NCBI GenBank assembly: GCA_035578905.1 | Contig: JAQJVL010000750.1 | Coordinates: forward strand, 248,001-312,000 | DNA length: 64,000 bases | Origin: Stictocephala bisonia | Lineage: Eukaryota; Arthropoda; Insecta; Hemiptera; Membracidae | Reading direction: 5' to 3' | In this document: positions 59,567-64,000 of the stretch, in pieces | How the letters are laid out: each line of letters opens with the position of its first letter | How positions within the stretch are numbered: position 1 is the first letter of the stretch | Translations under genes and position numbers: made by a program | Notes under the pieces: model-generated | Databases searched by the model: none | What the model was told of the DNA's origin: nothing | What the model saw: the letters and a program-made list of their open reading frames with translations, nothing else

Positions 59567-61208
59567 TGAAAAAATTTGAAAAAATCAAAGTATTCCTGGA
59601 AAATAATTATATAATCAACCCAGAAAAAACCAAATACCTATACAACAATTCACCTAAACCCCCAATATTCAAACCTCTAATTAAAACACACAAAGACGAC
59701 CATCCAATAAGACCAGTAATCAACGCCATACCATCACCATCTTACAAAATAGCTAAATATATAAACACCCTAATAAAAAATGGAATCACAAATCACTCAG
59801 CTGTTTCATGTAAAAACACAAAAGATTTCATTCAAAAATTACTACAAGTTCAAATACAAGACAGATATACCCTAACTACCATAGATGTTGATAACATGTA
59901 CCGAAACATACCAAGCAAAGAAGCCATAGAAATACTTAAAGAGAAATTGAAAGCATCAAACAACTTTGAAGAGGAAGAAATAAATGATATAGTAAAAATA
60001 ACAACAATCATAACAGAACAAAATTATTTTTCATATAACAACAAAATTTACCATGACCCTCAAGGTCTTCCAATGGGAGGTCCATTTTATCAGCCACTCT
60101 AGCTGAACTCTACATGCAAAACTTTGAAGAAAAATACATACTCTCCGAACATAACTCATACTTAAATAAAATTAAATTCTATGCTCGATATGTAGACGAT
60201 GCATTTATAATACTAAATACCAACGAAAGACAATCCAAAACATTTCTAAATTATTTAAATCAAATGCACAATAACATCAAATTCAAAATGGAAACTGAAA
60301 AACACAACTCTATCAATTTTCTAGACATAACCATATCCAAAACACAGAATAAAACTGTTAAAATTGGCATTTTCAGAAAACCTACCCAAACAGATCTTGT
60401 TATACCTGCAGACTCAAACCACCCTTACAACCAAAAAATGGCAGCTTTTCGTTCACTAACTTACAGATTACTTAATTACAATCTCGATGACGAAGAATAT
60501 CGTAAAGAAAAACAAATAATAGAAACCATAGCAACAAACAATGGATATAATACATCAATAATTGACACAATCATCAATAGAATTTACAAAAAGATTAATA
60601 AAACAACAAACAACGAAAATTCCCAAGACACCCAGAAAACTAAGCCAAAATATGTAACTATCAACTATACTGACAAACTCACAGAAAAAGTTGGTAGAAT
60701 ATTTAAAAAAGCAGGATATACCCCAGCTTACAAAGTTATAACCAACCCAATACCAACATATAAAACAGAATCCATCAAGCAGTGTCCAGAAAATACAAGC
60801 GGAGTTTATAAAATCACATGTCCACCCCCATGCAATAAACAATACATTGGCTACACAAACCGATCGTTCATACAAAGATTTAAAGAACATAACGCTAAAC
60901 ACCATACAAACCCCAGTTCAATGGTAGCAAAACACCTTAAACAAAACCCAGACCACAATATAACATTCTCCGATTCACTAAAAATACTCCACAAAACAAA
61001 ATCCAAATCTGTAGCCAAAGTTCAAGAAAGCTATCATATTTTCAAACACATAAATATAGAACCTGACACCCTACTTAATAAAAAAGAAGACTACCATAAC
61101 TCAATCATCTTTAAAACCATCCACAACCTAGAAGAAGCAAAAAAGAAAACTGGCAACACCTCACCAATTTGGCAACAGCGCAAAAGAGAAAACAAAACAA
61201 TAATATAA
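59566..61208 (+). pseudogene. PLE reverse transcriptase with GIY-YIG endonuclease
   Basis: 5'-truncated; the reading enters from the arm without a start. RT blocks: IFKPLIKTHKDDHPIRPVIN, SPSYKIAKYIN, LTTIDVDNMYRNIPSKEAI, GLPMGGP (about 60066), then YARYVDDAFIIL (60180, catalytic DD) and SINFLDITISK, FRKPTQTDLVIPADSNHP. A TT insertion in PLSATLAEL near 60088 is the only frameshift, joining 59566-60102 to 60114-61208. The C-terminal GIY-YIG domain is complete: SGVYKITCPPPCNKQYIGYT, NRSFIQRFKEHN (about 60797-60900), with a CxxxC-type zinc-like pair upstream. The protein ends KRENKTII at 61208. It is nearly intact except for truncation and the insertion. Confidence 0.9.
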
Positions 61209-61270
61209 AAATTATAACATGTGTAAATGATGTAAATAGTGTTAGTGATTATAAATATTTTAGAACAATA

Positions 61271-61315
61271 TCTCCTTGAAGATGCCACACCTAGTGGCGA
61301 AATATATATTGGAGT
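61271..61315 (+). ncRNA. hammerhead-like motif at PLE 3' end
   Basis: CTCC, TTGAAGA, T, GCCAC-ACCTA-GTGGC stem-loop, GAAA, TATATATT, GGAG. CTCC and GGAG pair as helix I; the first core base is T instead of C. The same motif lies inverted at 58956-59000. Confidence 0.45.
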
Positions 61316-61390
61316 AAAGAAAAAAGAAAAATATTCAAGATCTTCAGGCAATACTAAGGTAAAAAAAAATTTAATTTATAATAATTATGT

Positions 61391-61615
61391 AATAAACAGA
61401 GTATCCTAAGCAGTTCCTTTAAACCTTACATTTTAAACTTTTTAATTTTAATTACTTTTACTAAAACTATATAATTTTGTATCAAAAGGATTGCATATAT
61501 TTGTTATTCAATAGTTTGGTATAATATTTAGTTTTATATTTAGCTGTAACTGACACTATTGGCTGTATGGATTTGTACGTTATGTCAATAAAGATGATTT
61601 TGAATTTGAATGTTT
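61391..61615 (+). repeat. 3' UTR and tail of the interrupted retroelement
   Basis: Resumes after the PLE and ends with AATAAAGATGATTTTGAATT (about 61591-61612), a TTTGAAT-type tail. A second similar tail (AATAAAGAATTTGAATG) lies at about 61700-61716. Confidence 0.55.
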
Positions 61616-62230
61616 ACCACTGTTTGTATTCTGCATTTCTTGTAATGAATCTTGTATTTGTTTGACGTTTTCTATTGTACATAATTGTGCTTAATGATAA
61701 TAAAGAATTTGAATGTGAACATGACTACAGATGTCGCCCTCTGAGACATCATAACCTCCGCCACAAAGGGGGCAATCTTATCAATGTTTCCTATAAAGTC
61801 AAGGAGCATATTCCATTAGTGGAAACAGGCAAATAGAATTATTTCTTATAAAGGGCAGTACAATATATAGGGAAGATAGAAGATGCCATTGACTAGTGTT
61901 AATAATGTAAATTTCAAACTTGAACTTGGAACCCCAGATAGTTCTGTCCTTTGCAACATTATCAAATAGATTTGTGAATTCCTTGTTACCTACTATGAAC
62001 AAGCCTATTTTGTGAACTGGCCTATTCTACTTTGAAATGTGGAACATGTTCAGTTTTTTAAAGTCTGCCACAGTCTCTAGGTTGTAAATATAGTTCTGTA
62101 AGGCTACTTCATTATAGTCCTATACCACCTGAACGTTTTCTTGTAAGATATTATGAACCAATAGTTGTGTTTTTACTTATCTTTTTAACACAACCTGAAA
62201 TTTAATGAACACAATTATAATTTTGTTTAG
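61616..62230. other. intron-like sequence ending in a splice acceptor
   Basis: No coding signal; ends TTTTGTTTAG at 62221-62230, the acceptor of the zipper exon. Confidence 0.5.
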
Positions 62231-62444
62231 AATTTGGAAAACCAAGAGAGAAAGCATGCTATCCAAAAAGAGCACCTTAGTCGAGAGCACCGGTATCTGA
62301 GGAGACGGCTGGAGCAGCTTGGTTCCCTTTACACGAAGAGACGGTCCGTCTCCGAGTGCTCCATATCCACTGTATCTAGTACAAACTCCTCCAGATCGTC
62401 ATCTTCTGCACCTGCCTCTTCACCATCTTCCATCTCCGAATCAG
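62231..62444 (+). CDS. host exon: leucine zipper of an MXD/MAD-like protein
   Basis: The 214 nt exon lies between TTTTGTTTAG/ and /GTTATT, phase 0 in, +1 out. It reads NLENQERKHAIQKEHLSREH then RYLRRRLEQLGSLYTKRR, followed by a Ser-rich tail (SECSISTVSSTNSSRSSSS). The LExxxRK..xxxLxREHRxLxRRLEQL pattern is that of the zipper following the bHLH in MXD/MAD/MXI1 transcription repressors. The SxSTVSS tail matches the SIGSTVSS element that follows it in that family. MXD proteins pair with MAX at E-boxes and recruit SIN3 through an N-terminal motif; neither that motif nor the bHLH is in view. The exon start agrees with the vertebrate exon boundary at the KLEE/NLEE position as I recall it. MNT-like is the alternative. 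Confidence 0.65.
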
Positions 62445-63327
62445 GTTATTACTTTTTATGCAAATATGTTATTTTTATGTTGTATTTATTGTTGTTGGGT
62501 GGAACATTTGAATAATTTATAACAGTTTTGAAGTAAGAGTACTCACATCTGTTAAATTTAAAGTTCCAAATATTGCTTGATTACATTTCAAACATGATGC
62601 CAAACGATAATATCTGCTTTTGAATAAAAGCCCTAGGCTATGAGGAAGTGATTGTATTGTCATAACCAGAAAAAAATTATCTGAGTATAAAATCCCATTA
62701 CACACCCTTTGTTATCCCAAATAAATTAATAATTTTAGTGACCATCGGAGACATTATTTAGCCTGGATTTATTTATGTTAAAGTACACTGTACTATTTGT
62801 AACAAGACACTGGTGTCTGCACCACTATCTCCATGTTGCTAAGTGAGTAAATACGTGTTCACTTATAATGTAGTTATACAACTATATTTGTGTAAATGTT
62901 GTGGCTAATAAGACTTTTTTTGCTTTTTACAAATTAATCCTAGATCAGAAGTAAACTAAACAACATGGCAGTATCAGCGATTTACTCATCATGTACAGAG
63001 TGTCACAATAAGCTTACACAACTTCACTTTTTACCTTATATGGACAGTTTTTTTAATATTAGAAAGCAATCCAAAAGTGATAGTGGTTTTGTTTACTAAA
63101 ATGACGATACAAAATTGAAAACAATAAAATACCCGCTTAGGTTAATGTCAAATAAGTAAGGACATTTTTGACAGTATTTTAAATATTTTATGCGTAGTAG
63201 TTTCCATAAGCTTATGTTCAATTTTCATCCCTCTGTGTGATAGCAACACAGGCACGCATCTGCAGCAAATGCATTGCCTTGAGCAGCATTTTGTTCCTAT
63301 AGTTGATGATAGTAAACCATCAACTTA
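62445..63327. other. no gene seen; intron-like
   Basis: Follows the zipper exon donor; AT-rich, no domain-bearing ORF. Confidence 0.5.
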
Positions 63328-63918
63328 AGCAATTTATTTATTTATTTATTTCCAACGGCAACCACCATTTCAAATGGAGAATATAAATGCAATAGCCTAA
63401 TGCAATATGACAAAATAATACACAAGAGTAATACATTTAACTAACTAATCTAGAATAACATACAGAACGAACAAACAAATAATAATAAATCACAAAACAC
63501 AGTTTAATACAATGGATACTTATCATAGTTATGTGTTGTGGGTGTGATGTATACATCTTACTTTTTATGAAAGTAAGAAAGAGATAACTAAATAAACCTA
63601 AGTTATAATGGAATTAGAGTAATCAAGACAATCTAATGAGGCAAAAGTAACTTCAAGAATGTGGGAGCCACCATAACTTAGATTAAGTCACACTCGCTAA
63701 GGCCTTGGCAATTTGGATTTTAAAAGAGGATACTCCAATATCGAAGAAGTCCACTTGTGAAGCTACAACACTTCCAGTCCGAAGAAGTCGAGTGATACCA
63801 GAGTTGTAGGAGTAGTCAGCCGGCATAAATCTGCATTGAAAAACAGCCCTTGATCGTGTCCCCCTGGGAACAGTGAGGTCTACGCAAGAAAGTAGAGAAG
63901 GACAATCCATAGTACAGT
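63328..63918 (-). mobile_element. 3' end of a minus-strand non-LTR element
   Basis: The minus strand encodes the C-terminus of a non-LTR RT (LLSCVDLTVPRGTRSR, YSYNSGITRLLRTG, VDFFDIGVSSFK; 63683-63910). An AT-rich 3' UTR and an AAAT-type tail (63328-63352) follow. The YxxNSxxxRxxR and FDxxxSxFK pattern is the typical terminal block of these proteins. It is 5'-truncated at about 63910. Confidence 0.7.
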
Positions 63919-63943
63919 GGACAATACTGTACTATGGATTGTC
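63901..63943. repeat. 18 bp perfect hairpin at the truncated 5' end
   Basis: Arms 63901-63918 (GACAATCCATAGTACAGT) and 63926-63943 are exact reverse complements around a 7-base loop, at the 5' break of the non-LTR fragment. This fits a short snap-back inversion during insertion. Confidence 0.85.
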
Positions 63944-64000
63944 AATCTAAATTATGGACAAATAATTTATATTTACTTGGTGAGTCCAGTGCTTCGGTCA

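Larger units (their letters stand above)
58860..61379 (+). mobile_element. Penelope-like element with 676 bp inverted arms
   Basis: Flanked by an 11 bp direct repeat AATAATTATGT (58849-58859 and 61380-61390), a plausible target duplication. Its own 3' end (60705-61380) is present inverted at the 5' side (58891-59566), almost base for base. Between them is the RT. The 5' arm therefore encodes the GIY-YIG C-terminus on the minus strand (59061-59588). It sits in the 3' UTR of the macrodomain retroelement. Confidence 0.9.

Overview
The window is AT-rich (by eye about two thirds A+T) eukaryotic DNA, most likely from an arthropod and probably an insect. It has spliced host exons, no operons, and a very dense and nested load of transposable elements: non-LTR retrotransposons of the CR1/L2/Jockey type with short microsatellite tails, Penelope-like elements (PLEs), IS630-Tc1-mariner and pogo DNA transposons and a piggyBac-type MITE. 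I see no intact host gene. One exon at 62231-62444 encodes a leucine zipper that looks like the MXD/MAD partner family of MAX, and an exon-like ORF at 48287-48401 may belong to the same gene, so much of the window may be intron of that gene.

Layout. 1-1.6 kb: 3' half of a decayed PLE ending in a hammerhead-ribozyme-like motif, then a 0.86 kb purine microsatellite. 2.7-7.0 kb: no gene. 7.03-10.48 kb: DNA transposon with ~400 bp TIRs, TA duplication and a frameshifted DDE transposase whose second D and E are ~83 residues apart. 14.4-16.85 kb: minus-strand pogo transposase fused to a DUF4817-type mariner transposase. 17.1-19.5 kb: decayed non-LTR element. 20.7-24 kb: tandem repeats. 24.77-25.57 kb: piggyBac-like MITE. 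27.1-29.0 kb: non-LTR element with an uninterrupted RT. 29.2-31.6 kb: another RT, split by a 699 bp PLE-derived insert with 72 bp perfect inverted ends. 32.9-35.3 kb: a 38 bp minisatellite abutting a 121 bp satellite. 38.3-38.9 kb: RTE-like fragment. 39.6-47.7 kb: a decayed non-LTR element split exactly at about 40394/46446 by a 6 kb younger element.

The 6 kb insert (40395-46445) is the most interesting object. Its ORF1 encodes, in order, a methyl-CpG-binding domain (MBD), a coiled coil, an SGNH hydrolase and a macrodomain resembling TARG1/OARD1 (ADP-ribose hydrolase). Its ORF2 (endonuclease plus reverse transcriptase) has no ATG and opens exactly at a TTTTTTA slippery heptamer in the -1 frame. 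A second, older family with the same macrodomain lies at 52.2-58.8 kb. It is split by another long-TIR Tc1/mariner-like transposon (52649-55677) and followed by a PLE (58860-61379) with 676 bp inverted arms and an 11 bp target duplication. 50.6-52.2 kb holds another decayed RT, and 63.3-63.9 kb the 3' end of a minus-strand non-LTR element.

Most coding capacity is transposon-derived and broken. The working whole is a nested stratigraphy: DNA transposons and PLEs have landed inside older non-LTR elements, and several breakpoints can be read to the base.
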